Below, piece by piece: positions 36,701 through 48,959 of a stretch of DNA of 64,000 bases (position 1 is its first letter; every line of letters begins with the position of its first letter). Under the pieces are notes generated by a model. The model had not been told where the DNA came from and did no database searches. It worked only from the letters and a program-made list of their open reading frames with translations. Source of the stretch: Rhizophagus clarus (lineage: Eukaryota; Glomeromycota; Glomeromycetes; Glomerales; Glomeraceae); NCBI GenBank assembly GCA_015698045.1, contig BLAL01000172.1, forward strand, positions 248,001 through 312,000, written 5' to 3'. The translations under genes and the position numbers were made by a program.

Positions 36701-39700
36701 ACTTTTGTATTTGAACTTTTTATATATTCCTTACAATAATGATTATACTCCAATAGGCCATCCTTCCATATTGCTGAATATACTGTTATATAAGAATTAC
36801 TTTTACTTATTTCTTTAATTTCAATAAACTGGCTGTATGGTATCCATCCAAATAATGTACTAAAATATTTATCATTTAATTGCATTTCTTGAATGAAATT
36901 ATCAATCCTTTCATTTCCAATTGTTAAAATATAATTATTTTGAATCAAAATATAATCATTTGTATCTGGATTTTGAGATATTCCATACAACACAAGAAGT
37001 GCATCCCATTCTTTTAAATATTTTTTAGCCTAAAATAATAATGGAAATAAATATATATTTTATTAAAAATACTAAATTTACATAAATTTATACCTCATTT
37101 ATTAAAGAATCTATAGGATCTTCTGAATTATGCAAATATTTTAAAGTAATTTTTTTATTTGAACTTCTTATATATCCATCACTACAATTATGTTTCAATG
37201 GGCCATCCTTCCATATTGCTGAATATAATGTTATATAAGAACCACTTTTACTTATTTTTTCAATGTCAGTAAACTGATTGTATGGTATCCATTCAATTAC
37301 TATTTTTTCTTTAATTATTTCTAATTGCATTTCTTGAATGAAATTATCAATCCTTTCATTTCCACTTGTTAAGATATAATTATTTTGAACCAAAATATAA
37401 TCATTTGTATCTGGATTTTGAGATATTCCATACAATACAAAAGGTGCATTCCAGTTTCTTGAATATTTTTTAGCCTAAAATAATAATGGAAATAAATATA
37501 TATTTATTAAAAATACTAAATTTACATAAATTTATACCTCATTTGTTAAAGAATCTATAGGATCTTCTGAATTATGCAAATATTTTAAAGTAATTTTTTT
37601 ATTTGAACTTCTTATATATCCATCACTGTAATTATATTTAAATGGGCCATCCTTCCATATTGCTGAATATAATGTTATATAAGAACCACTTTTACTTATT
37701 TCTTTAATTTCAATAAACTGATTGTATGGTATCCATTCAATTACTGTATTATTATATTTATCATTTATTTTAAATTGCATTTCTTGAATAAAGTTATCAA
37801 CTTCTTTATTTCCATTCCAATTTATTATTGAATTATTTTGAACTAAAATATAATCATTTGTATCTGGATTTTGAGATATTCCATATAATATAAGAAGTGC
37901 ATTCCATTTCCTTGAATATTTTTCAGCCTAAAATAATAATGGAAATAAATATATATTTTATTAAAAATACCTAAATTTACATAAATTTATACCTCATTTA
38001 TTAAAGAATCTATAGGATCTTCTGAATTATGTAAATATTTTAAAGTAATTTTTTTATTTGAACTTCTTATATATCCATTACTGTAATCATATTCTAATGG
38101 GCCATTTTTCCACATTGCTGAATAAGAATTACTTTTACTTATTTCTTTAATTTCAATAAACTGATTGTATGGTATCCATTCAATTACTATATCATCTTTA
38201 TTTATTTTTAATTGTAATTTTTGAATGAAATTATCAATCCTTTCATTTCTACTTGTTGAGATATAATTATTTGAAACCAAAATATAATCATTTGTATCTG
38301 GATTTTGAGATATTCCATACAATACAAAAGGTGCATTCCAGTTTCTTGAATATTTTTTAGCCTAAAATAATAATGGAAATAAATATATATTTTATTAAAA
38401 ATATCTAAATTTACATAAATTTATACCTCATTTATTAAAGAATCTATAGGATCTTCTGAATTATATAAATATTTTAAAGTAATTTTTTTATTTGAACTTC
38501 TTATATATTTACCCCTGTAATTATATTTCAATGGGCCATTTTTCCATATTGCTGAATGTACTGTTATATAAGAATTACTTTTACTTATTTCTTCAATTTC
38601 AATAAACTGATTGTATGGTATCCATTCAATTACTGTATTATTATATATATCATTTATTTTCAATTGCATTTCTTGAATAAAGTCATCAACTTCTTTATTT
38701 CCATTCCAATTTATTATTAAATTATTTTGAACTAAAATATAATCATTTGTATCTGGATTTTGAGATATTCCATATAATACAAGAAGTGCATCCCGTTTTC
38801 TTGAATATTTTTCAGCCTAAAATAATAATAAAAATAAATATATATTTTATTAAAAATATCTAAATTTACATAAATTTATACCTCATTTATTAAAGAATCT
38901 ATAGGATCTTCTGAATTATGCAAATATTTTAAAGTAATTTTTTTATTTGAACTTCTTATATATCCATACCTACAATTATGTTTCAATGGGCCATCCTTCC
39001 ATATTGCTGAATATACTGTTATATAAGAATCACTTTTACTTATTTCTTCAATTTCAATAAACTGATTGTATGGTATCCATTCAATTACTGTATTTTTTTC
39101 ATTTATTTCTAATTGCATTTCTTGAATAAAATTATCAATCCTTTTATTTCCACTCGTTGAGATATAATTATTTGAAATCAAAATATAATCATTTGTATCC
39201 AGATTTTGAGATATTCCATACAATACAAAAGGTGCATCCAATTTTCTTGAATATTTTTTAGCCTAAAATAATAATGGAAATAAATATATATTTTATTAAA
39301 AATACTAAGCTTACATAAATTTATACCTCATTTATTAAAGAATCTATAGGATCTTCTGAGTTGTGCAAATATTTTAAAGTAATTTTTTTATTTGAACTTC
39401 TTATAAATCCATTACTGTAATCATATTTCAATGGGCCATCCTTCCATATTGCTGAATATACTGTTAAATAAGAACCACTTTTACTTATTTCTTTAATTTC
39501 AATAAACTGGTTGTATGGTATCCATTCAAATAACATACTAAAATATTTATCATTTAATTGTATTTCTTGAATGAAATTATCAATCCTTTCATTTCCAATC
39601 ATTGAAATATAATCATTTTGAATCAAAATATAATCATTTGTATCTGGATTTTGAGATATTCCATACAATACAGAAAGTGCATCCCATTCTTTTGAATATT

Positions 39701-40568
39701 TTTTAGCCTAAAATAATAATGGTAATAAATATATATTTTATTAAAAATACTAAATTTACATAAATTTATACCTCATTTATTAAAGAATCTATAGGATCTT
39801 CTGAGTTGTGCAAATATTTTAAAGTAATTTTTTTATTTGAACTTCTTATATATCCATCACTGTAATCATATTTCAATGGGCCATCCTTCCATATTGCTGA
39901 ATATACTGTTATATAAGAACCACTTTTACTTATTTCTTCAATTTCAGTAAACTGGTTGTATGGTATCCATTCAATTACTGTATTATCTTTATCTATTTCT
40001 AATTGCATTTCTTGAATGAAATTATCAATCCTTTCATTTCCACTTGCTAAGATATAATTATTTTGAACGAAAATATAATCATTTGTATCTGGATTTTGAG
40101 ATATTCCATACAATACAAGAAATGCATCCCATTTTCTTGAATATTTTTTAGCCTAAAATAATAATAGAAATAAATATATATTTTATTAAAAATACCTAAA
40201 TTTACATAAATTTATACCTTATTTATTAAAGAATCTATAGGATCTTCTGAATTATGCAAATATTTTAAAGTAATTTTTTTATTTGAACTTCTTATATATC
40301 CATCACTACAATTATGTTTCAATGGGCCATCCTTCCATATTGCTGAATATAATGTTATATAAGAATCACTTTTACTTATTTCTTTAATTTCAATAAACTG
40401 ATTGTATGGTATCCATTCAATTATTACATCACTAGTACAATAATGATTTAATTGCCTTCTTTGAATGAAATAGTCAATTTTTTCATTTTTGCTGGTCCAA
40501 GTTTTTAAATTTTCACTTAAATATTCCAGAATATTATATGTTGTTAAATATTCATATTGAAAAAACAT
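33740..40568 (-). CDS. Giant kinase: 13 tandem N-lobe exons plus one catalytic exon
   Basis: Fourteen exons, minus strand: 40568-40218, 40152-39772, 39707-39327, 39262-38882, 38816-38427, 38361-37993, 37927-37538, 37474-37094, 37029-36646, 36573-36184, 36119-35742, 35678-35298, 35231-34842, 34762-33740. Introns are 63-79 bp, phase 0 and GT..AG; the product is about 1,989 residues. Each middle exon encodes beta4-beta5 (LYGISQNPDTNDYI), an SGNERIDNFIQEMQL linker, EWIPYNQF, beta1-beta3 (VYSAIWKDGPL, ITLKYL) and helix C (SLINEV). Glycine loops are degenerate (ISKSGSYITVYSA) except in exon 13 (GEGGFSTIYLAKW). The last exon has HRDFHTGN (about 1725), SDMGL (about 1749), APEVLRG, AADIYSFG, and an EAEEYRKANLLS tail with HPYTEDISQYNEDYES repeats. 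The C-lobe catalytic residues look intact. Expression and function are unknown. A chance row of pseudogenes is unlikely because none of the 14 exons has a stop. Confidence 0.85.
33755..33929 (-). repeat. C-terminal tandem peptide repeat of the giant kinase
   Basis: Three copies of a unit reading YESHPYTEDISQYNED (variants YKSHPYTEDISQYNED and YESHPYAEAISQNNKD) end the last exon. The DNA units are about 54 bp and still very similar. The unit is acidic and Tyr-rich; its function is unknown. Confidence 0.85.
34842..40218 (-). repeat. Tandem array of about 450-bp exon-intron units
   Basis: Twelve middle units (exons 2-13), each 369-390 bp of exon plus a 63-79 bp intron, repeat head to tail. Exon ends (GAATCTATAGGATCTTCTGA on the plus strand) and introns (CCTAAAATAATAATGGAAAT) are near identical between many units, so the array spread recently. 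A higher-order pattern is visible: exons 4+5 resemble 6+7, and exons 2-3-4 resemble 8-9-10, sharing NDKYFSxLFxWIPY in exons 3 and 9. Confidence 0.9.
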
Positions 40569-41278
40569 TGCTACAAATTTTTTTCAAATAAAAATTTATG
40601 CATAATAAAAATTATAGCAATTGACTGAATGTATCATTTTTATAAGGGCGTATGATCGACATAAATTCATGCATAATCATGCGTTGACTATGATTAATTC
40701 GGACCGATCCGAGGACCCGAATCAACAACATTTGTAAGCAAAAAAATAATAATAATAATATAGTATAATAAAGTGCACGTGAGTGAATTAAACATTGTCA
40801 TTCGTCAATAAGAACTGAAACTATTTATCAATGAAAAATTCTTTAGTACCATACTACTTATTACATTAATAAATGAAATTCTAAAGAAAGATCCAGAAAT
40901 TTTAGGGAAAGGACAAAAGATTTATAATGATTTTTTTACCAAAGAAGTTTACTTAAAAAGAAAAACGCAGTTCACTAAGAAGTTTCGTGAGTTTTCTGGT
41001 TGCCGTTATAAAAAGAAGTTTAAGTTTCTTTTTAACAACCGACCATAAAGAAGAAAGGGGGAGGTTCCAGGTATACTTTCAAGTAGTACTGAGTATCGTT
41101 TGGAAGGTCTCTGGATCATTGATCGTTTGTGGAGTCCTTGGGAAAATTGCCTTCATTAGGCGCAGCAGCAATGCCAAAAAGGAAATTGTAGATCAAAATA
41201 AAGTACCAATCGGAATGGAGCAAGTGTGCTGTACAATGCGACGCACGTGACCATAAATATAACGATTATCCTCACAAT
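40569..41278. other. Upstream of the giant kinase; unrecognised lysine-rich frame
   Basis: It includes the promoter side of the minus-strand kinase gene, a short (AAT)n run near 40747, and a plus-strand frame around 40863-41047. That frame reads NEILKKDPEILGKGQKIYND and continues Lys/Phe-rich; it looks coding-like but matches no family I know and lacks a start. An overlapping frame at 40987-41250 is probably a shadow. Confidence 0.3.
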
Positions 41279-43953
41279 AAAAAGTTCGGGCACGTGATCC
41301 ATGGTGTGGCTGTGGCTTAGTAATGGTGATGCTTTTTTTCGCGTCTTATAATAACAATAACGATAAATATCATAAAAAAAATTATTTTTATTTTTATGAA
41401 AATGGAATTTTTTTCGACACACCTTTATTGTAACGATTGTAAAACTTTAAGAGTATTTTCTGAGTTTGTTGGTTACAAGAATGAAAATGTTTTTAAACAG
41501 TTTAACGTTTGTAATAATTGCCGTCAGAGACTTGCAAAAAAAGAAAAACACTTGTAGAAATAAATAAAAATGAACTTTAATAATCAGTTTGAAATTATTG
41601 ATATGGATTTTTTGACTGAAGCAGTTATCAAACTTTTATCAGATGAGCCGCTAAATAATTCACTACAATTACATTGTGGAGTAAGGTTTCATAATTATGA
41701 AAATTCAAAGAAGCTTGTAAATAAAATTATTGAATTAATCGAAGATGCTTATGAAATTTAATTGGAAGTAAGTTTTCTTTAATTTTTTTTTATAAAATAT
41801 ACATATGCTATTTTATAGTAAACAATTTTACCTAAATAGCTATCAACGTCATTATGAGGGTAAAGACATAACAACGTACTGGTATTACTGTTCTCAAAGA
41901 GATGATTTAGCTAAAAAACCACGTAAAAATCCAGAATCAGCAAAGCAGCAAGATGTATCATCTAAAGAACGATATAATTGTGAGGGTATTATAAAGATTT
42001 CTATTGATGAATATACTCAAATAGCTGAAATAACTCTTCTTCATAAAGATTTGCATATGAAACCAATTGATAAATCATTGCCACAAAGTGTGAAGGATTT
42101 TATAAAGGAGAATATAAATCTTCTTCCAAGGGAAATATATGCACGCCTTGTGAATGAAGGACTTGATATATCAATTAGACAAAAACAAGTCCATTTTTGG
42201 GTGACACAGTTAGGACAAGGACGATATAAACGACCTGAAAATGCTTTTGATTCTGCATGTCTTTGGTTGTTAGAAAACAATTATCATATAATCTTACAAG
42301 AAGTAGAACCTGTTCGTGCATTGGCATTTGAAACTGGCATCCTTAAACAAATAAATGAACTAGGGATTAATATTCATGAGTGTGGAATTGATGCTGCCTA
42401 TAAGACAAATAATATGGGGTTTGAATTATATGTTCTACATGCAGAAGTAAACGGTATTGGAGTTCCTTTGTCTTGTTTATTTCTTGAGAATAATGACGAG
42501 TGTAAAGATGGAATAAGAACATATATAATACAAAATTTTCTTACCAAATTTCGTGATCAAGTATTACAACCCAAATTTTTTGTAACAGACAAGGATTTCT
42601 CGTAAATTAATGCTGCACGTTTTACCTGGCCTTGTACTAAGATTCAGTTGTGTAAATAGCATATTAAAAGAGCAATAACTACAAGGCTATCAAGTAATAA
42701 AAAAACTAGAACTGCTGATTTTAACCCACTTTCAGAATTTGGAAAAAGATTTCCCTTTGATGGAATTCAACAAACCACACAATTTTGCCCCAAAGATCTT
42801 AGAGAACCATTGTAGAGAATGATGGATAGACATTTACATCTTCACCCGTTAATTCCAACAAATGAAGGAAATTTTTTAAGTAAAAAAATAATTTATTAAA
42901 CATCTGTTCAGGAGATGTATAGATTTTGTAAAGACAATTCGTTAATTTAACTTTGGCAATATTTATGGACAGAATGGTACAACGAATCAAGATGGTTATT
43001 ATGGGCATGCTCACCATGTGAAAGTATGATTTCTGCATTGAAAACCACAATATTTGTGGAGGCTGGAAGACACTTAAAAGAAACTTCTTGTTTCATCAGA
43101 ATATACACAACAAGATCCATTCTTGGCCGAAAAAATTTGTACAAGTTGTTGTTCATCAACAGAGAAAATTACAGCAAATTCATAATGGAAGAGAAAGACC
43201 GGATTGGATTAAAGATTTCAAATATAAATGGAAAAATTTGATCAAACAACCTGTTACTAACATGTACATAACTGATGTGGAAAACTGGATTTGTGGTTGT
43301 TCTTATTACCTGACTAGCCGATTCAAACTGTGTAAACATTTGGTTCAACAAAAAGGGATTGTAACGGACAAATTCTTTGAAAACATAAGAAGAAATTATC
43401 AACCTCCTTTTTTAATCGAATATAATTTATCATCACATGTAGATAATAATAAAGAAAATGTTTATACAAATATGAATATTATGAATGAACCAACAGCAGA
43501 AGAAGACACTAGGTTATTTGATGAATTAATTGACACAACCAAAAAGGCACTTACTCTTTTAGAGGAACAAAAATCTGTTGGTAATATTAAATGGTGTAAA
43601 GGTGCAAAGAATTCGTTTAATGGAATTGTTAAATTAGTTAACGCACGAAGTTGAAAAATATCGAAGGAAGAGGACTATGCCATTAACATGGAAAGGTCAT
43701 ACAGATGCAACGCGTTATTTGCAATAAAATAATATTAAAGAATTTCATTTTTTATATATTGTACATGAGAAAAAATTTTTTTTATTCATGTTATATTCAC
43801 ATTTTGTACTTCAATAAATTAATAATAAATTTGAGCCGTAAACAATTTTAAGTTTGCGGTTGAATAGTTTAACGTTAATCGATCGGACAATTTAATGGAT
43901 TATATGATGCAAGCCACAATTTAGCCACTATATCACGTGTCCGAACATTTTTT
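41279..43953 (+). mobile_element. Mutator-like element (MULE), about 2.7 kb
   Basis: Terminal inverted repeats are visible: left AAAAAGTTCGGGCACGTGAT (41279 on, continuing to GTGTGGCT) and right, reverse complement, AAAAATGTTCGGACACGTGAT (ending 43953, continuing to TTGTGGCT). They enclose a SWIM-finger transposase gene. No clean 9-bp target duplication was found, so the outermost bases are uncertain by a few positions. The transposase is broken, so the copy is not autonomous. Confidence 0.75.
41396..43654 (+). pseudogene. MULE transposase with SWIM zinc finger, broken
   Basis: The pieces run in order. 41396-41557 encodes a short zinc-ribbon-like N-terminus (YCNDC ... VCNNC). 41570-41761 continues in another frame. 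A possible intron (GTAAGT near 41767 to TTTATAG at 41817) leads to 41818-42602, which has YWYYCSQRDDLAKKPRKNP, a NCEGIIKISI block, GIDAAYKTNN with the first catalytic Asp, and FVTDKDFS with the second. 42603-43087 has several stops and frame changes. 43088-43654 has the SWIM finger CGCSYYLTSRFKLCKH and the tail. The enzyme would cut and move DNA between MULE repeats. Stops at 42603 and later mean this copy cannot make a full protein. Confidence 0.8.
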
Positions 43954-45131
43954 GTTGGTTACGCTGGGAGAGTTTATAACGATTAACGTAGTAGTCCGTG
44001 GATATTCATCTTACAAAGAACCAAGACTAGTAATCAAGAATTGGAACGAGCGGTAGAAGTTCGATTCAAGGTATAGAGATATCTCGAGTTTATAGGGTTT
44101 ATATTATGTGAAGATAGATGAACTTCCTCGAAAAAGCCCTACCTACCTCGAAGGTAAAACATGGTCAGTTAATCATTTGATGACAGCTTTCGACAAATGA
44201 CTTTGATGAAAAATAATTCAAATGACAAGTTATTTATCATTTAAAACTCAAATGATCGGTCATTAAGACAAAAATTCTATTTAATATCGTGGACCGTGAT
44301 ATTAGAAAATCAGTCAAACCATGGCCGACTTTACTCAATCTAACAAATTTTTATCTCCTAGTAATTAACAATATTTATCTCACGCTAGTGAACGACGCTC
44401 AGTTAATTGGAACGGATGGAACGATGATTAAAATAATCCCACTTAAATGATCAAAATTAACGCGCATCATTAAACTATTACGTGCACTTTATCATAGTAA
44501 GTGATAATATGCAAACGTAACTTCCCGAGGTTTACACAACATTGGCTGAGGAATCTAACGACCATTTATTGGTTATGTCCGCAATATTTAAAGACATTTT
44601 TTGGAAGCATTATAAAATTCTTTTAAACGTCATTATTGAAAGGGGAACAAAGACACCTATTTAGGACGCGTTATATTATCCAACTCACCACTTTTCCAAT
44701 TGTTATTTGTAAACTTTATCACTTTTTTATAAAATCACCTTGTATTTTATTAGTCCATCAACATTGATTAATATTTTTGAATCGTACTTTACTACACAGA
44801 ACCATTTTTTAGTCGTTTCTTGAATTTTGCGAAATACTTTATTACGTGACGTGTACAGTTGCATTTGGAAACTACGCAACAAATACTTTAAAGATGAATA
44901 TAACAAGTAATATTGTTTCTAGACATTGTCATCCTAGGTCTAGAAAATAGGTATGCAAGTTCATATTTCTTACATAGTGGCAGTTATCTAACGCATTAAA
45001 TGATTTAGCTATTTTGCAAGCTCATAGTAATTAGGTTTCTTTTGCACTACTGGAAGGGTAGGTCGTGAATGACAATCGAAGTACTTATAATGAAGGATTT
45101 AGATTTTATTTTAGAATTTATATCTTTCTTG
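43954..45131. other. Intergenic, AT-rich with scattered CAAATGA motifs
   Basis: No gene is recognised. Around 44175-44270 the motif CAAATGA/TCATTTG recurs, reminiscent of the block at 9885-10078. A GTTCGATTC at 44060 is discussed under rejected items. Confidence 0.35.
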
Positions 45132-46412
45132 CCCTATGAAAAAAGATCATCCAATATTTGTGCAATATTTGTTCGATTCTGTGTGAAAATCATTCAATTA
45201 TTGCAGTTTTTTGGATAAAAATGACCATGCAGTTATTTATAGTGTACAATTGAAAATAAACTTAAATTTAAAATATAGAAAATGTTCAATTTTTGTGCAA
45301 TAAAAATTTTAGGGTATAAAATTTGTATTTAAGATACAGAAAGCATTCAATTTTTGAGTAATCCTACCATACAATATTTGACCACTTTTGGGGCAAATAG
45401 ACCACTTTTAACCATCATTATGAATATATTTTCCTAAGTGATTTATGCAGTAAGTTTACACAAAATTCAACTGCATATTTGTTTATAAATGGGTATCTTC
45501 TGGACCTATTGGTACAATTTTTGTAGTGCTTCGTAACTAAAAAAAATCCAAACTTTTTTAAGTTACAGAATTAGTTCCGGCCAGAATTAAAATTTGGGCA
45601 GATTTATGCATCTTAAAATTGTATATTAATCACGTGATCTGATCGTCAAAATAAATATGTTTGTTTTTTTTTAAAAAACCTTTTTTTTAACTTCAAAATT
45701 TCAGGTAAGAAAAACTTGTTTTCTATTATCTTTTTATTTATTTTCCTAACTTTTTTACATTTTAACATTATCAACTTGCTTATTTACTAACTTCATACTT
45801 TTTTTACTACTAACACTAATAATTTATTATTACTTTCAACACTTGCTAATCATATTTTTTTATATATTACTAAATACTAATAATTTATTTTTCAACACTA
45901 CTAATTTGCTTTCTTTACTAACTTCATACTTTTTATTTTAATACTAATAATTTTCTTACACTAATAATTTACTCTTCTTTGATACTTTACTGTTACTAAC
46001 ATACTTTATTTTATTTTCTTATATTTTCCACATTTATGATTTATATCAAAATATAGTATTTTATTTATGAATATTTTGTATAATTTTATATTTTAAATTA
46101 ATAAAAATTCATAATTTTACTTTATAAATTTGCCTGTCATTACTGTAAAATTTTAGTATTTGACCTATCATAATACCTAAAATTTGGCCTAAAATTTGGC
46201 TCAAAAATTGGACAATAATCATATAAATTCAGGACAAAAATAGTATAATTATTGTACAAATTACCATGCAATTATTGTGTGATTTATTGCAATTTTTAGC
46301 ACAATTATAGCACAATTATTGTACGGTCAAATATATAGAAATTGTAGTGAAATTGTAGTAAATTTAATTGAATGTTAATTCAACAAAAATCACACACAGT
46401 TTTTTCATAGGG
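45132..46412. mobile_element. 1,281-bp non-autonomous element with CCCTAT ends
   Basis: Inverted ends CCCTATGAAAAAA (45132-45144) and TTTTTTCATAGGG (46400-46412) are flanked by TTG on both sides (45129-45131 and 46413-46415). The end sequence and 3-bp duplication match the 650-bp elements at 755 and 61219, so these probably share a transposase family. Subterminal regions repeat CAATATTTGTGCAAT, AAATTTGGCCTAAAATTTGG and AGCACAATTATAGCACAATT. The centre (45760-46020) has imperfect tandem repeats of ACTAACTTCATACTTTT and ACTAATAATTTA. No protein is encoded. Confidence 0.82.
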
Positions 46413-48959
46413 TTGTTTCGTATTCTTTTTAATTACTTTTCTTTCTAAATAAATAAAAAAGAATAATAATGTTCTCAAGGATATCAGTGTTGTTAATTTA
46501 AATAGTTCATAAATTTATCTAATATTTTAAATTTCTATTGGCTTTCATATTACTACATTACTTGATTTATTTCAGTATAACTTTGAATAATTTTAAAGGG
46601 AATTATAGAGTTATTTTTATAAAAACTAATCATAATGGAGTACTATTAATATTAAAAAAATATCGTTTTCTATTGTAATAGTTGATTGTATTTAAATTAG
46701 TAAAAGCAAATAAAACCTCACTTGATTCCATTTTCCAACCACTCATCTTTAAATAACTTTGCATGACTACTCCCAGCTTTATAATTAGTAGAATATTGTC
46801 CAATAAAATGTCATTACATAAATTCATGCAGTTTTTGTTTAGTTTGTGTGAAAAACTCTAGTTTTTGTTCATATTTATTTAATTAAAAATTATAGCATGG
46901 AGAAACTTTACTCGCTTTCGTGATCAGATTTTACCTATTTTACTCACTTAAGGATGAATTACGTAAAAAGGGAAAAATAAGATGCATAAAAAAAACTTAA
47001 AAGGAGAATAAGGCACGCAAAAAAAGAAAATAATTTTTTTATGTAATTATTAAATTAAATCAAATTAATAAGATCAATACCCCTTTTACATGTCTTATTC
47101 ACTTTTTTGCACATTTCACATTTTATTTGCCTTTTTCTACGCGTTTCATTTTATCACTTCCATAATTCCTCTTATTATGTCATGGCACAAAATACTTAGA
47201 ATAGACTTTAAAAGCAACTTTATGCTCTTTATCAGCTGTCCATGAAGTCTTTCTTGTTATACAAAACACAAATTAATAATAATAGCTTAGGCATGGAAGT
47301 ATACGTTAATATAATAAAGCCACTGTTTTTCAAGTAGAATTTTTACATATACATACAAATGTATACTATCTAATTTTTTATCTAGATCTACAGTAAAATT
47401 AACCTAACCCATAATTACCCTAGTTATATCTTTCCCTCGTTTTTCTTATTATTTTCATATTTTATTTTTTTGACTACCTTTTTCTCTTCTTTTATTGTTC
47501 TTATTTTTTCTTAGATCCACTTCTTCCTCTTTAGGTAATTCACTTCAAATTATTGGTTAAATTTGTTGTATTCCCGCACTTTCATTATTCTTTTCTTTCT
47601 CATAACCTCTTCCTCATAACATTATCTAACGCCGCTTCTGCTATCTGTTGTTTTATTTGAGAACCTGTTTTCTCTTAATCTTCTGTAATCCTATGATTCC
47701 CTTTAGGCTTATGGCATATAACTTGAATTTACATTTCATATAGAAAAATCACTCTGGTTCATCACCTAGTTCAAGTTAATTTATTTTATACTAGATTCAA
47801 TTTTACTTTTCACACATTTTTCTTTTTTTTTTTATTTTTACTACTTCTCTTATATCTTTGATAATCTCCACTACAGTTTCTGCAGGTACATCATTTGGCT
47901 TTAATTTTGTATCTTTACCCATAATATTATTTTCCATTGTGTCATTTTTTTCCAATAGGTTTTTACTATATAGTGACGTAGTATCTGCTCTTTTATACTT
48001 TTCCTTGTACCTGCACTTCCTATCTTTCGTACATAGCTCCAACAGTTAATATATTCAGATTCTTGTACTGTAAAGTAAAGTATCCATATAAATAGACTTT
48101 CGATCAATCTGTTGACTCTACAAATTATATAAACTGAATAGAAAAATGCCAATAAGATTTGTTAAAACTTTGATTATTACAGTATTCAGTTACTAATTTA
48201 AAAAATCTATAATTTAATGGTTTTTAAATAATGATTTTTAAATGAAAACATCTATAGTATGCTGGATAAATTATAAAGTATGTAATAAAATAGTAATGTG
48301 AAAATAACATCTAAATTTATTTTCAATATTGCATAAAAATATTACAAGTTTATACCAAATTTATTTAAATGTTTACTGCAAGTTTGTTACAAAATACTTG
48401 CAAATATTTACAAATGGATGCTAATGATTGGTATTAAATTTGTTATACCAAGATATCTTGCATTCTTTTTACAACTTTTACTGGATTGGTTTACTGACAT
48501 TTCTCTTTCTTACCTGTTCTCTTTTTTAAACTGTTTAAACGGTATATGGACACACCATGAGTTTTTTAGAAGTAGTTTTTGTTTTTGTTTTTTTTTTGTA
48601 GTCGTAGTTAGTTAGTCTAAGATGTACGAGCGGTGCAGGCTGATGGGACTTACTCCCTAAAAATTAAGACAGAATGAATAAAGATAGATACCCTTCATAA
48701 TAGAGAAATTCATTCTTATTCTATAATCAATTACTATTTAACTTAATAATAAGACTTGCATATCACAATGTCATTAGTAAAATTATTAAGTAAACAGAAT
48801 CACTTTTTACGTCGAGAAGGTTTATGAATAAACGTAATTAATAAAATTCGATTTGTTCTATAACTAAATCTTCCAATTTTACGAAAGAATTATAGAATCC
48901 TCACACAAGACAATTTCAATACCGTTTTCAGGTATTTTCTAGGCACGTCTTAAAAATGA
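46413..48959. other. Intergenic, no gene recognised
   Basis: Short frames exist, for example a Lys-rich one at 47803-48042 (minus), but none has a recognisable domain. T-rich pyrimidine tracts dominate 47440-47600. Confidence 0.35.

Noticed and set aside
34842-40218. CRISPR-like or satellite array
   Set aside because: The units are about 450 bp, coding, and separated by introns with splice signals. They are kinase exons, not spacers and repeats.
33740-40568. A row of separate kinase pseudogenes
   Set aside because: None of the middle units has its own start, C-lobe or stop, and all 13 junctions keep frame and splice sites. One gene is the simpler reading, though transcription is unproven.
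44040-44075. tRNA gene (B-box-like GTTCGATTC)
   Set aside because: No matching A-box, acceptor stem or anticodon arm can be folded around it.
47803-48042. Lys-rich 79-codon frame
   Set aside because: It is low-complexity, lacks a domain, and has equally long competing frames on the other strand.
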